This document shows, piece by piece, positions 35,389-44,079 of a DNA stretch of 64,000 nucleotides. How positions within the stretch are numbered: the first letter of the stretch is position 1; the number at the start of each line of letters is the position of its first letter. The position numbers and the translations under genes were made by a program. Location of the stretch: assembly GCF_028898845.1 (NCBI RefSeq), contig NZ_CP118574.1, positions 3,224,001 through 3,288,000 on the forward strand. The letters are read 5' to 3'. A model generated the notes under the pieces. It saw only the letters and a program-made list of their open reading frames with translations, was not told the DNA's origin and did not search any database. This DNA is from Streptomyces sp. WZ-12 (GTDB lineage Bacteria; Actinomycetota; Actinomycetes; Streptomycetales; Streptomycetaceae).

Positions 35389-35652
35389 GTGCGCAGCGAG
35401 AACACTCTCTTCGTCGGCGGTCCCCTGGACGGCCGGGTCCTGCCCGTCCTGGTCGGCCCCACCGGGCTGCCCCCGAAGAGCTACGAGATCCCCGTACCCC
35501 GCGACGACGGGCGGCCGCCGGAGGTACACGTCTACCGCCGGGTCCCGGGCCCGCCGGGCCGCCTGGGCCTGCCGCGCGGCTGGCAGTACACCTACGTCCC
35601 GGAGGGACGGGCCGGCCTCGCCCCCAAGTGGCCCTGGCGCAGGCGGCGTTGA
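35389..35652 (+). CDS. Small conserved-looking hypothetical protein
   Basis: 87 aa, starting GTG 11 bp after the TetR stop, on the same strand. The sequence begins VRSENTLFVGGPLDGRVLPVLVG and ends in a basic WPWRRRR tail. The segment from VGGPLDGRVL to a WQYTYVPEG-like end is a pattern seen in short Streptomyces proteins of unknown function. No domain is recognised. The coding frame has strong third-position G/C bias, which supports it being real. Confidence 0.65.
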   Translation: MRSENTLFVGGPLDGRVLPVLVGPTGLPPKSYEIPVPRDDGRPPEVHVYRRVPGPPGRLGLPRGWQYTYVPEGRAGLAPKWPWRRRR

Positions 35653-35706
35653 CGCCTGGGGCCGGCGGTCCGCGAACGGCCGCCGGCACCCCGGCCGGTC
35701 CTTGGG

Positions 35707-36960
35707 TCAGCCCGTCAGCGACGCCAGGTAGGCGGCGGTCTTCTCCGGCTCGAAGAAGAAGTTCTCGAAGTCGGCCGGGTCGTTGAAGCCGTTGGCGAAC
35801 CGGTCGGCGACGGGCTGGAGCTGGCCGGCGGCGCCGATGAGGTTCAGCACGTGCTCCGGCGGCGGGGCCAGCATCGCGTTGGTCCACTTCGTGACGTGCT
35901 GGGCGGTCTCCCAGTAGCGGTCGAAGGTGGCCTGCATCCACGCGCCGTCGAACGGGCGCTCCCCGCGCTCGACGATGGACGAGAGGTAGGAAGCGGCGCA
36001 CTTGGCGGCCGAGTTGGAGCCCTGGCCGGTGATCGGGTCGTTGGCGACGACCACGTCCGCGACGCCCAGCACCAGGCCGCCGGAGGGCAGCCGGCCGATC
36101 GGGTTGCGGACCGTCGGGGCGTAGCGGCCGGCCAACGTGCCGCCTGCGTCGGTCAGTTCGACGCCGGTGCTGCGGGCGTACTCCCACGGCAGGAACGTCT
36201 TCATCAACTCCAGGGTCAGGGCCAGGTGTTCCCTGGGGTCCCGCACGCCCTGGAAGGCGTCCACCGGGCCGCCCGGGACGCCCTCCCAGAAGAGGATGTC
36301 GGCCCGGCCGCTGACGGTGAAGGTGGGCATCACGAACAGCTCGCCGACGCCGGGCACGAGGTTGCAGCGCACCGCGTCGAACTCCGGGTGCTCCGGGCGC
36401 GGGCCCATGCCGTGCACGTAGGCGACGGCCAGGGCGCGCTGCGGGGCGTCGTAGGGCGAGCGGGCGGCGTCCCGGCCGAACATCGAGACCAGTTCGCCCT
36501 TGCCGGCGGAGACCAGCGTCAGGTCGTAGCGCCGCGCGAAGAAGTCCAGGTCGGAAACTGCCGCGCCGTGGATGACCAGTTGGCCGCCGCGCTGCGCGAA
36601 GGTCTCCATCCAGCCGGCCATCTTGACCCGCTGGTCGACGGACTGGGCGTAGCCGTCCAGCTTGCCGACCCAGTCGATGGCGCGCTGGCTGCCGCCGGGC
36701 TCGGCGTGGCTGCCGGGGGCGGCGACCGAGACGCCCAGGCCCTCGATGCGCGGGGCCTGTCCCTCCCAGAAGTTGACCGCCAGGTCGCGCTCGTGCTGGA
36801 GGGCGGTGTGGAACATGCACTGCGTCGACATGACCCGGCCGGAGCGGATCTCGTCGGCGGTGCGGTTGGACATCAGGGTGACGTCGTAGCCCTGCGTCTG
36901 GAGGCCGAGGGCGAGTTGGAGACCGGACTGGCCGGCTCCAACGATGAGTATCTTCCGCAT
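35707..36960 (-). CDS. StyA-like FAD-dependent monooxygenase
   Basis: 417-aa flavoprotein. ILIVGAGQSGLQLALGL at residues 4-20 is the FAD Rossmann motif; ADEIRSGRVMSTQCMFHTALQHE and VLGVADVVVANDPITGQGSNSAAKCA (GD-like motif region) match the styrene monooxygenase StyA group. These enzymes get FADH2 from a separate reductase (StyB), and none is visible here. It lies 59 bp after the conservon GTPase gene on the same strand and is likely the fifth gene of that operon, in the place where other conservons may carry a P450. ATG at 36958-36960. Confidence 0.85.
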   Translation of the reverse strand: MRKILIVGAGQSGLQLALGLQTQGYDVTLMSNRTADEIRSGRVMSTQCMFHTALQHERDLAVNFWEGQAPRIEGLGVSVAAPGSHAEPGGSQRAIDWVGKLDGYAQSVDQRVKMAGWMETFAQRGGQLVIHGAAVSDLDFFARRYDLTLVSAGKGELVSMFGRDAARSPYDAPQRALAVAYVHGMGPRPEHPEFDAVRCNLVPGVGELFVMPTFTVSGRADILFWEGVPGGPVDAFQGVRDPREHLALTLELMKTFLPWEYARSTGVELTDAGGTLAGRYAPTVRNPIGRLPSGGLVLGVADVVVANDPITGQGSNSAAKCAASYLSSIVERGERPFDGAWMQATFDRYWETAQHVTKWTNAMLAPPPEHVLNLIGAAGQLQPVADRFANGFNDPADFENFFFEPEKTAAYLASLTG

Positions 36961-37019
36961 GGCGGCGCGCTTCTTTCGTTCCTGCGGTTCGGGGGGAGGG
37001 GGGTGGCGGAAGGCGGGGG

Positions 37020-37691
37020 CTACTCGGGCGTGACGTCCAGCGCGTGGCCGACCAGCCCGAGGAGCGCCTGGATGACCGTGGGCCGGCGCCGGGCGTCCAT
37101 CACCACGACCGGCACCTCCGGCGGGACCGTCAGCGCGTCCCGGACGTCCTCCACGTCGTACAGCTCGGTCCCCTCGAAGTGGTTGACCGCGACGATGTAC
37201 GGCAGCCCGCAGCTCTCGAAGTAGTCCAGCGCCGGGAAGCAGTCCTGAAGCCGCCGGGTGTCCGCCATCACGATCGCGCCGATCGCGCCGCGCACCAGGT
37301 CGTCCCACATGAACCAGAAGCGCTGCTGGCCGGGGGTGCCGAAGAGGTACAGCACCAGTTCCTGGTCGAGGGTGATCCGGCCGAAGTCCATGGCGACCGT
37401 GGTCGTGGTCTTCTCCGGCGTCGCGGACAGGTCGTCGGTCGCCTCGCTGGCCTCGGTCATCACCGCCTCGGTCTGGAGCGGGGTGATCTCCGAGACCGAC
37501 CCGACGAAGGTGGTCTTGCCGACGCCGAAGCCGCCCGCCACCACGATCTTGGTGGCGATCGGCGCCTGCGAACGGTCCGTCTGCCAGCTCTGCAGCCCCG
37601 CGTCGGCGGCGGTGGCCGGGGCGGCCGGTGCCGTGGAGCCGGCGGCCGGCTCCGTGCCGGCCGCTATCGTGTCAGAGCCTGTGAAGTCCAC
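37020..37691 (-). CDS. cvnD: Conservon GTPase (CvnD type)
   Basis: 223-aa small GTP-binding protein of the MglA-like group. A 40-residue Ala-rich N-terminus precedes KIVVAGGFGVGKTTFVGSVSE (P-loop near residue 53), then TVAMDFGRI (switch I Thr), LYLFGTPGQQRFWFMWDDLV (G3), and VAVNHFEG in place of the usual NKxD. The GTG start overlaps the cvnC stop by 20 bp, so it is coupled. CvnD is thought to be controlled by CvnB and the CvnA kinase at the membrane, like a bacterial G-protein system. Confidence 0.94.
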   Translation of the reverse strand: MDFTGSDTIAAGTEPAAGSTAPAAPATAADAGLQSWQTDRSQAPIATKIVVAGGFGVGKTTFVGSVSEITPLQTEAVMTEASEATDDLSATPEKTTTTVAMDFGRITLDQELVLYLFGTPGQQRFWFMWDDLVRGAIGAIVMADTRRLQDCFPALDYFESCGLPYIVAVNHFEGTELYDVEDVRDALTVPPEVPVVVMDARRRPTVIQALLGLVGHALDVTPE

Positions 37692-38073
37692 TCAGCACCC
37701 TTTCGAGCAGCGCGCGGTCGGGCCGGCCGGTGCCGTGCCCGGTGCCGTAGACGCGAATCTTTCCCTGGTCGGCGAGGTCGCTGAGCAGGACGCGGACCAC
37801 ACCCAGCGGCATCTTGAGGAGCGCGGAGATCTCCGCGACCGAGCGCATCCGACGGCACAGCTCGACGATCGCGCGCATCTCCGGCATCACGCGGTCCCCC
37901 CAGCCGCCGGAGGTCAACTCGCGCCGCTCCTCGGGGGCGTCCAGCGCCGCCACGAACGTCTCGACGAGCAGCACGTGGCCGAAGCGCGTCCGGCCGCCGG
38001 TGAGCGAATACGGGCGGACCCGCGCGGGTTTGCGTTCCCCGCCGCGCACGGGGAGTTTCGGGCTACTGCTCAC
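37672..38073 (-). CDS. cvnC: DUF742 protein (CvnC type)
   Basis: 133-aa conservon protein. RVRPYSLTGGRTRFGHVLLVETFVA and the winged-helix-like segment ELCRRMRSVAEISALLKMPLGVVRVLLSDLADQGKIRV are typical of DUF742. Its role is unclear; it may bind CvnB or DNA. The GTG start overlaps the cvnB stop by 4 bp and its end overlaps cvnD. Confidence 0.93.
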   Translation of the reverse strand: MSSSPKLPVRGGERKPARVRPYSLTGGRTRFGHVLLVETFVAALDAPEERRELTSGGWGDRVMPEMRAIVELCRRMRSVAEISALLKMPLGVVRVLLSDLADQGKIRVYGTGHGTGRPDRALLERVLSGLHRL

Positions 38074-38564
38074 TGGACGTTCTCCATCGACTTGCGGAGT
38101 TCGGTGCGGAGTTCGGGGGTGAGGACATGGCCGGCCCGGCCGACGAACAGGGCCATGTGGTAGGCGACGACGCTCATGTCGCAGTCCGGGGTGGCGTGCA
38201 CCCCGAGCAGCGAGCCGTCGCTGACCGACATGACGAAGAGGCTGCCCTCGTCCATCGCGACCATCGTCTGCTTGACGGTGCCGCCGTCCATCAGCTTGGC
38301 CGCCCCGTTGGTGAGGCTGCCGAGGCCGGACACGATGGTGGCGAGGTCGGCGCTGGAGCCGCGCGGACCGCCCTGCTCGCCGCCGTGGCCGGCGATGGCC
38401 CCGCCCTGCTCGGGGTCGGAGGAGAGCAGCAGCAGACCGTCGGAGGAGACGACCGCGACGGAGCGGACGCCGGGGACCTCGTCGACCAGATTCCCGAGCA
38501 GCCAGTGCAGATTGCGTGCCTGGGTGCTCAATCCGTGTCCGTAAGCAGTGGGCGCTTGCGCCAT
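38070..38564 (-). CDS. cvnB: Roadblock/LC7 protein (CvnB type)
   Basis: 164-aa Roadblock/LC7-domain protein of the MglB group, which acts as a GTPase-activating or scaffold partner of the CvnD GTPase. LHWLLGNLVDEVPGVRSVAVVSSDGLLLLSS and a central GSLFVMSVSDGSLLGVHA form the alpha/beta roadblock fold. The loop with GGEQGGPRG is a longer insert than usual. ATG at 38562-38564 overlaps the cvnA stop (TGATG). Confidence 0.95.
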   Translation of the reverse strand: MAQAPTAYGHGLSTQARNLHWLLGNLVDEVPGVRSVAVVSSDGLLLLSSDPEQGGAIAGHGGEQGGPRGSSADLATIVSGLGSLTNGAAKLMDGGTVKQTMVAMDEGSLFVMSVSDGSLLGVHATPDCDMSVVAYHMALFVGRAGHVLTPELRTELRKSMENVQ

Positions 38565-41500
38565 CACTCGCGTGCCTCCTCGCCGATCCGGCTGTCTCCC
38601 GGGGCCCCCGCTCCGTCGGTGTCCGTCTGTGGGATGGTCTGCTCCGCGGTACGTTCCGCGATCTCGGCGGCGACGTCGCGCCGGCCGTCTCGTGCCCCCT
38701 GCTGGAATCCGCCGAGCCGACGGCGCAGTGCCTCGGCGTTGGCGGCGCCCGTCCGCCGGGGAGCGGCGGGCGCCTTCTTCTGCGCCACGTTCTTGGGCGT
38801 GCGCTTGGGCAGCCCGGTGGCGGTCCGGCGCGGCGGTCCGGCCGCGTCGGGTGCCTCCTCTTGTGCCTCCCCCTGGGACGCCGGGTCCGGGGCCGCGGTG
38901 GGCTCCGGTGCTCCGGCGGGCTCCCCGCCCTGGACGGGGCGGGCGTGCTGGTCCGGCCCGATGGCGTACGGGTCGGCGGTGGCCGGCGCCGGGGCGGCGT
39001 GCCGGCGCTTCCCGGGCGCCGGGACGCCCTCGGCCGGGGACGCGCCCTGCGGCGCGGCCTCCCCGGGGCGGGTGTGCTCGCCGGTGGCGTTGCCGGGGGT
39101 CCCGGCGGCGTTGCCGGCGGAGGCGTACGGGCCGGCCGACTGCGGGCCGTACGGGCTCAGTTCGGGGGCCGAGGCGGCCGGCTCCGGCGCGACGGGTTCC
39201 GGTGCGGCCTTCGACTGGGCCGGTACGGAGGGCGCGGCCGGCGGGCCCGACGGCGCCTGCTCCGCCGGGGCCTGGGCCGAAGTGCCCAGCCCCGCCGCGT
39301 CGATGGCGCGCTCGGCCGCGGCGACGAACGGGTCGCCGGCCAGACCGCGCCGGGCGGCCGGCTCCTGGGGAGCGGGCTCCGGCGCGGCCTGCGCCGCCGG
39401 GGCGGGCGCGGGCGCGGGGGTCGGTGCGGGCGCCGGGGCCACCGGCTCCGCGGGGGCCGGCGGGCCGGCCGGGTCGAGCCGGTGCGTCCGCGTCTGGAGG
39501 GTGTTGGAGTTGGCCTCGGCGATCGAGCCCGGGAGGGCCGGCCCGCCGGTGCCCGCCGCCGCGCCCTGGGGCACCGGCCCCGGCCCCGGCCGGTTCGGCA
39601 GGATCGAACCGGGCAGCACGACGACGGCGGTGACCCCGCCCTGCTTCCGGTCCCGGAGCTGGACCTGCACCCCGTGCCGGGCGGCCAGCCGGACCACCAC
39701 GTACAGGCCGAGGCCCAGCGCCTCGTCCACGGTCTCGGACGTCGAGGCGGACTCGGCGTCCGCGAGCCGCTCGTTGACCTCCGCCAGCCGGTCGGCGGTC
39801 ATCCCGATGCCCTCGTCCTCGACGGAGAGCATCAGCTCGCCGCTCTCCAACAGCCAGCCGGAGAGCTCGACATGGGCGTCCGGCGGGGAGAACGCGGTGG
39901 CGTTCTCCAGGAGTTCGGCGACCAGGTGGCTGAGGTCGTCGGAGGCGAACCCGGCGACCTGGGCGTGCGGCGGCAGCGAGGCGATCCGCACCCGCTCGTA
40001 GCGCTCGATCTCGCTGACCGCGGCGCGCAGCATGTCCAGCAGCGGCACCGGCCCCGAGTGGCTGCTGCCGTGCTGTTCGGCGCCGGCCAGGACGAGCAGG
40101 TTCTCGCTGTTGCGGCGCATCCGCGCGGCGTAGTGGTCCAGCTTGAAGAGGGTCTCCAGCCGCTCCGGGTCCTGCTCGGACTCCTCCAGCGACTCGATGA
40201 CGCCGAGTTGGCGCTCCACCAGGCCGACGGTGCGCAGCGAGAGGTTGACGAACCGGCCGTGGATGCCGGTGCGCAGCACCGCCAGCCGCTCGGCGAGCGC
40301 GGCCGCCTCCTCCTTGAGCCCCTCCGCCTGCTCCTGGAGGACCTCCCGCTCGGCGACCAGCCGCTGCCGTGACCCGACCAACCGCTTGCGCTCGCCCTCC
40401 AGTTCGGCGGTGCGCCGGGCGGTCTCGGCGACCTGGGCGTGCAGCGCGTTGACCGACCGGACGGTGGCCGCGAACTCGTCGTTGCGGCCCTTGTAGTTGA
40501 TCGGCTCCTCGTGGCCGGGGTCGGCCGCCAGCCGCTTGGCGCCGATCCGCAGCGCGGCCAGCGGCTGGGTCAGGGTGCGGGCGGCCCAGATGCCGGTGCC
40601 GACGGCCACCAGCAGGCAGAGGCCCTCCAGCCCGACGGCGATCTCCAGGTCCGTCACGTCGTCGTCGCGGAGCTGGCCCAGGCGCTGGATCTCGGCGGTG
40701 GCCAGGGCCGATTCGACGCCCCGCATCAGCCCGACCCGGGCCGTCAGGGCCGCCTCCACCCGGCTCCGGCTGAACGCCATGGCGGTGGCGTCCAGATATG
40801 GCCGGTCGGTGAGCTTGGTCAGATAGCGCTCGGCGGTGTCGACGTCGCTGCCGTTGACGGTGCGCTGGTAGCGGTCCCGGGCCTGCTGGCTCGCGGCCTG
40901 GTTGAAGTCGCCGAGCGCCCCCTGCGCGCGGACGTGGGCGACCTGCGCGGCGGCGGTCAACTTCGGTTGGCTGCCGCCCGCCTTGAGGCCGGCGAGCAGC
41001 AACGCCCGGGCGGCGGCGGCCTGGTCTGTGGCCCGGCCGAGGGCGGGCAGCGCGCGGGTGTCGGCGGCGCCGCCGTCGGCCCGGGCGGGCAGGCCCCGGG
41101 CGATGTCGTCGCTGATCCCGCCGAGCGCCTGCACGACCTCGCTGTAGGAGTCGTAGACCTGGTCGGCGGTGGCGGGCCCGGCGAGCGCCTTCTGCCGGGT
41201 GTCCGGCAGTTGCTTGAGGAGCTTGTCGGCGGCGGCGAACGCGGCGGAGTCGCCGGGCGCCTGGCCGCGCAGGTCGTCGATCTGCCGGTCCACCTGGGCG
41301 CGTTGGGACTCGGTGGGTGCCTGGCTGACGTTGCGGCCGGTGCGCCCGCCGGCGACGTACGCGGTCATCGCGTCGCGCTCGTCGGCGAGGGAGTGCGCGA
41401 GGGTGATGGCCTTCGCGTTCACCCCGGCGAGATCGACCAGATGTTGACTGCCGTTGGCGTTGTCGGCAGCAGTCACCACTGCGGGGGCGCCGGCCCCCAG

Positions 41501-41695
41501 CACCGCGACGGCGACCACGGCCACGGCCCCCACGAGCCGGTTGCGGACCCGCGCGGGACGCCGTCCCGAGCCGTCCGCGCCGTCGCCTGCCGCGCCCGGT
41601 CCCGTACCGGAACCCGGTACCGAGATTGATCCGGCCGGTGACCCCGGCTTCCCTGCGCCGCCCCGAAGCCGCTTCTTCCGCACCGCTGCTCGCAT
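38564..41695 (-). CDS. cvnA: Conservon sensor histidine kinase (CvnA type)
   Basis: 1043-aa membrane kinase. TM1 is at about 53-75 (GAVAVVAVAVLGAGAPAVV). A roughly 270-residue extracytoplasmic domain follows (nitrate/nitrite-sensor-like helical), then TM2 near 345-365 (EGLCLLVAVGTGIWAA), HAMP and a coiled coil. The putative phosphoacceptor His is in LFKLDHYAARMRRNSENLL near residue 520. The ATPase has LLENATAFSPPDAHVEL, DEGIGM and GLGLYVVVRLA. From about residue 700 on it is a low-complexity Pro/Ala tail of over 300 residues ending in a basic segment. Such tails are common in CvnA proteins; no function is known. Confidence 0.94.
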   Translation of the reverse strand: MRAAVRKKRLRGGAGKPGSPAGSISVPGSGTGPGAAGDGADGSGRRPARVRNRLVGAVAVVAVAVLGAGAPAVVTAADNANGSQHLVDLAGVNAKAITLAHSLADERDAMTAYVAGGRTGRNVSQAPTESQRAQVDRQIDDLRGQAPGDSAAFAAADKLLKQLPDTRQKALAGPATADQVYDSYSEVVQALGGISDDIARGLPARADGGAADTRALPALGRATDQAAAARALLLAGLKAGGSQPKLTAAAQVAHVRAQGALGDFNQAASQQARDRYQRTVNGSDVDTAERYLTKLTDRPYLDATAMAFSRSRVEAALTARVGLMRGVESALATAEIQRLGQLRDDDVTDLEIAVGLEGLCLLVAVGTGIWAARTLTQPLAALRIGAKRLAADPGHEEPINYKGRNDEFAATVRSVNALHAQVAETARRTAELEGERKRLVGSRQRLVAEREVLQEQAEGLKEEAAALAERLAVLRTGIHGRFVNLSLRTVGLVERQLGVIESLEESEQDPERLETLFKLDHYAARMRRNSENLLVLAGAEQHGSSHSGPVPLLDMLRAAVSEIERYERVRIASLPPHAQVAGFASDDLSHLVAELLENATAFSPPDAHVELSGWLLESGELMLSVEDEGIGMTADRLAEVNERLADAESASTSETVDEALGLGLYVVVRLAARHGVQVQLRDRKQGGVTAVVVLPGSILPNRPGPGPVPQGAAAGTGGPALPGSIAEANSNTLQTRTHRLDPAGPPAPAEPVAPAPAPTPAPAPAPAAQAAPEPAPQEPAARRGLAGDPFVAAAERAIDAAGLGTSAQAPAEQAPSGPPAAPSVPAQSKAAPEPVAPEPAASAPELSPYGPQSAGPYASAGNAAGTPGNATGEHTRPGEAAPQGASPAEGVPAPGKRRHAAPAPATADPYAIGPDQHARPVQGGEPAGAPEPTAAPDPASQGEAQEEAPDAAGPPRRTATGLPKRTPKNVAQKKAPAAPRRTGAANAEALRRRLGGFQQGARDGRRDVAAEIAERTAEQTIPQTDTDGAGAPGDSRIGEEARE

Positions 41696-42147
41696 TCCTG
41701 TCTCGCCTGCCCACGCCGTGTTGGCGTCGCGGACCCGGCTCGCTCACCGCTCGCGGGTCGGATCTGCGCGAAGAACGCGGCAGCGCACCATCCCGCGAAG
41801 GGGAACAGCCCGGCTCTGCGCGTCGCGACGAACGTCCTGACCACCCCGGTTGATCCGGGAAATGACCATTCCATCGGCGCCGCGCAGTGGCTCGGCAACA
41901 CATCTCCGGCCACCTGAACGAGTGAACAACAATCGCAGTTTGACCATCAACTTCCGCGCCACATCAGTTTCGGCCGCAACCCCGCGCAACCCCAAAGCGG
42001 GTTTGGAGATGCGTGCCGGTCCTGGAAGGATGCCCGCCCGCAGCCGGCCCCGGGCCGCCAACTGACCCCGGGCCACCTTTACTCGCCCGGCCCGCCACGG
42101 CGCCCGGCCACCGCCGCGTTCCGGCCACCTCCGGCAGACTTTCCGAC
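41696..42147. other. Divergent intergenic region upstream of cvnA
   Basis: 452 bp between cvnA (-) and the PP2C-like gene (+). No gene is visible. The 41920-41990 part is A+T rich (ACAACAATCGCAGTTTGACC and following) and probably holds the conservon promoter. No clear operator was recognised. Confidence 0.4.
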
Positions 42148-42993
42148 ATGCGCATCGCACTCGCCACGGAGCCGGGCGATCCCCAACGCCCCAACGAGGA
42201 CTACGCATCGGTCGCCCTGCCTGCCTCCGGGGAGGGCGGCGCCCTGGTGCTACTGGACGGGGTGACCCCGCCGGAGGGGGACGACGGCTGCGTCCATTCC
42301 GTGCCGTGGTTCACCGCGCGCCTGGGGGGCGCAATGCTCGAACTGTCGGTTTCACGCCGCGACATGACGCTCACTGAGGTACTGGCCGCGGCCCTGGCCG
42401 AAACGGCCGCCACCCACCGCGGAACCTGTGACCTTTCTCACCCCCGCACGCCACAGGCGACGGTGGTCGCCGCCCGCTGGTCCGCGGACACCGTGGAACA
42501 CCTGGTGTTGTCCGATTCCGTACTGCTCGTGGCGAAGGCGGACGGCTCGGTACAGCCCGTGCGCGACACCCGGCTCGACACCCTGCCGCCCGCGGTCCGC
42601 GCGCAGCGCGCCGCGGTCCGGGCCCTCCCCCGCGACTCGGCCGAACGCGCCGCCGCGGCCCGGGAGTACGTCCGCGCCGTGGAGGCCCTCCGGAACACCG
42701 AGAACGGCTTCTTCACCGCCGCCGCCGACCCCTCCGTGGCCACCCGCGCCCTCACCGGCACCGCCCCGCGCGCCGAGATCCGCTCCCTGACCGCACTGAC
42801 CGACGGCGCCACCCGCTGGGTGGACGTCTTCCACGCCGGCACCTGGGCCGAATGCGCCGCCCTGGTGGCAACGGCCGGCCCCCAGGCCCTCATCGACCGC
42901 GTCCGTGCCCTGGAAAACGCCGACCCCCACTCGACCACCCACCCCCGCGGCAAGCCCCACGACGACGCGGCGGTGATCCACGCGACGACGTGA
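42148..42993 (+). CDS. PP2C-type protein phosphatase-like protein
   Basis: 281-aa protein of the PPM/PP2C superfamily. RIALATEPGDPQRPNEDYASV near the start (the NED motif), ALVLLDGVTPP (metal Asp), LVLSDSVLLV and the C-terminal HDDAAVIHATT (DDAAV, metal Asp pair) are kept. The middle is shorter than a full PP2C. It is cytosolic and would dephosphorylate Ser/Thr-phosphorylated proteins, although the target is unknown. ATG 42148 has only weak ribosome-binding sequence. Confidence 0.85.
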   Translation: MRIALATEPGDPQRPNEDYASVALPASGEGGALVLLDGVTPPEGDDGCVHSVPWFTARLGGAMLELSVSRRDMTLTEVLAAALAETAATHRGTCDLSHPRTPQATVVAARWSADTVEHLVLSDSVLLVAKADGSVQPVRDTRLDTLPPAVRAQRAAVRALPRDSAERAAAAREYVRAVEALRNTENGFFTAAADPSVATRALTGTAPRAEIRSLTALTDGATRWVDVFHAGTWAECAALVATAGPQALIDRVRALENADPHSTTHPRGKPHDDAAVIHATT

Positions 42994-43089
42994 GACACCG
43001 CCACCCGCAGAAAGGCCGGAACTCAACCGGAGGCGCCGCAAAGCACCCTGACGCCCACCCCCACCACCAGTGAGCCGGATCCGACGCGA

Positions 43090-43168
43090 GGTGCCGGGGG
43101 CGGAGGGGCGCGGTTGTCGGACGTAAAGCGAAGCAGTCCGACAACCACGCCTCGCAGCCCCCGGCACC
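43090..43168. terminator. Long nested hairpin between the PP2C and MarR genes
   Basis: An outer 12-bp stem (43090-43101 / 43157-43168) encloses an inner 16-bp stem with one mismatch (43107-43122 / 43136-43151) and loop GTAAAGCGAAGCA. Its position between convergent genes suits a bidirectional terminator. The loop sequence AGCGAAGCAGTCCG also occurs at 31197-31210. Confidence 0.8.
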
Positions 43169-43252
43169 GGCACCACGGGCAACGGAGCACCCCCCAAAGG
43201 GGAAGGCCCCCGGGCCCAGGCCCGGCCGGAGGGCCGCGGGTTCAGGAGGGGG

Positions 43253-43699
43253 TCACCCCTCCTCCCCCTCTTGCTCCGCGTTCAACCGATGCAACAACCG
43301 CGCCAACTCCGCGACCTCCGCCCGGTCCCACGACGCGAGGTTGCACGCGTACCGCGCCCGCCGCGCGGTCCGCACGCGGTTGAACCGCTCCCGCCCCTCC
43401 TCCGTGATCCGCACCAACACCGCCCGCCCATCGGCCGGATCGGGTGCCCGTGCCACCAGCCCCAGCCGCTCCAGCGCGTGCAGTTGCCGGCTTATCGTCG
43501 CCTTCCCGACCCCGAAGAACGCCGCGAGATCGGTGGCCCGCTGCGCCCCCGCGTCGGCGAGCCGCACCAGCAACCCGTAGGCGGCCGACTCCAGATCGGG
43601 GTGGACCTCGCGCGAGAGCTCGCCGGAGGAGGCCCGGGCCCGCCGCAGGAACACCGCCAATTCGCGTTCCAGCGCCAGGAACGCGGGGTCCACGCCCAT
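43253..43699 (-). CDS. MarR-family transcriptional regulator
   Basis: 148-aa winged-helix regulator. The helix-turn-helix is GAQRATDLAAFFGVGKATISRQLHALERLGLVAR, followed by the wing PADGRAVLVRITEEG. It is likely dimeric with N- and C-terminal helices. The ATG at 43697-43699 has GGAGGG with a 7-nt spacer and gives the normal length. An upstream in-frame ATG at 43772-43774 would add 25 residues. Confidence 0.9.
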   Translation of the reverse strand: MGVDPAFLALERELAVFLRRARASSGELSREVHPDLESAAYGLLVRLADAGAQRATDLAAFFGVGKATISRQLHALERLGLVARAPDPADGRAVLVRITEEGRERFNRVRTARRARYACNLASWDRAEVAELARLLHRLNAEQEGEEG

Positions 43700-44079
43700 C
43701 GGCTCGCCCTCCGCCGTGGTACCGCCGGCTCCGGTGTCCTGCACGTCAGCGCCCTTTCCCGCGTCTTCCCGCATGTCCAGCAATTCCCCCGGTGCTTCCC
43801 CGATGTTCCCCCGGTGCACTCTCCCGCGTTTCCCGGCGCCGGGACATTTCCTTCCCGGCCAAGCGGAACCGCAGTTGGGACAGTATTTCGCAGGTGAGGC
43901 CAACGGCGGTCCGCGCACCCCTTTTACCACGGGGGTCTACGCGCGTATCGTCAGTTCTGGCATGGCCACACCAAGTGTGGCGCCGGTACCTCCCCCTCAA
44001 AAGGTCACGTCCGCTCCCTCGGATTTCCCCCATCGGACCGGGATCCACCGAGATCCACCGAGATCTATGGAGGCACGTA
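43700..44079. other. Divergent region between MarR and GH25 lysozyme genes
   Basis: 380 bp without a convincing gene. A tandem 10-bp repeat GATCCACCGA (44042-44051, 44052-44061) lies just before the lysozyme ribosome-binding site. Promoters for both genes must be here; I could not fix the boxes. Confidence 0.4.
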
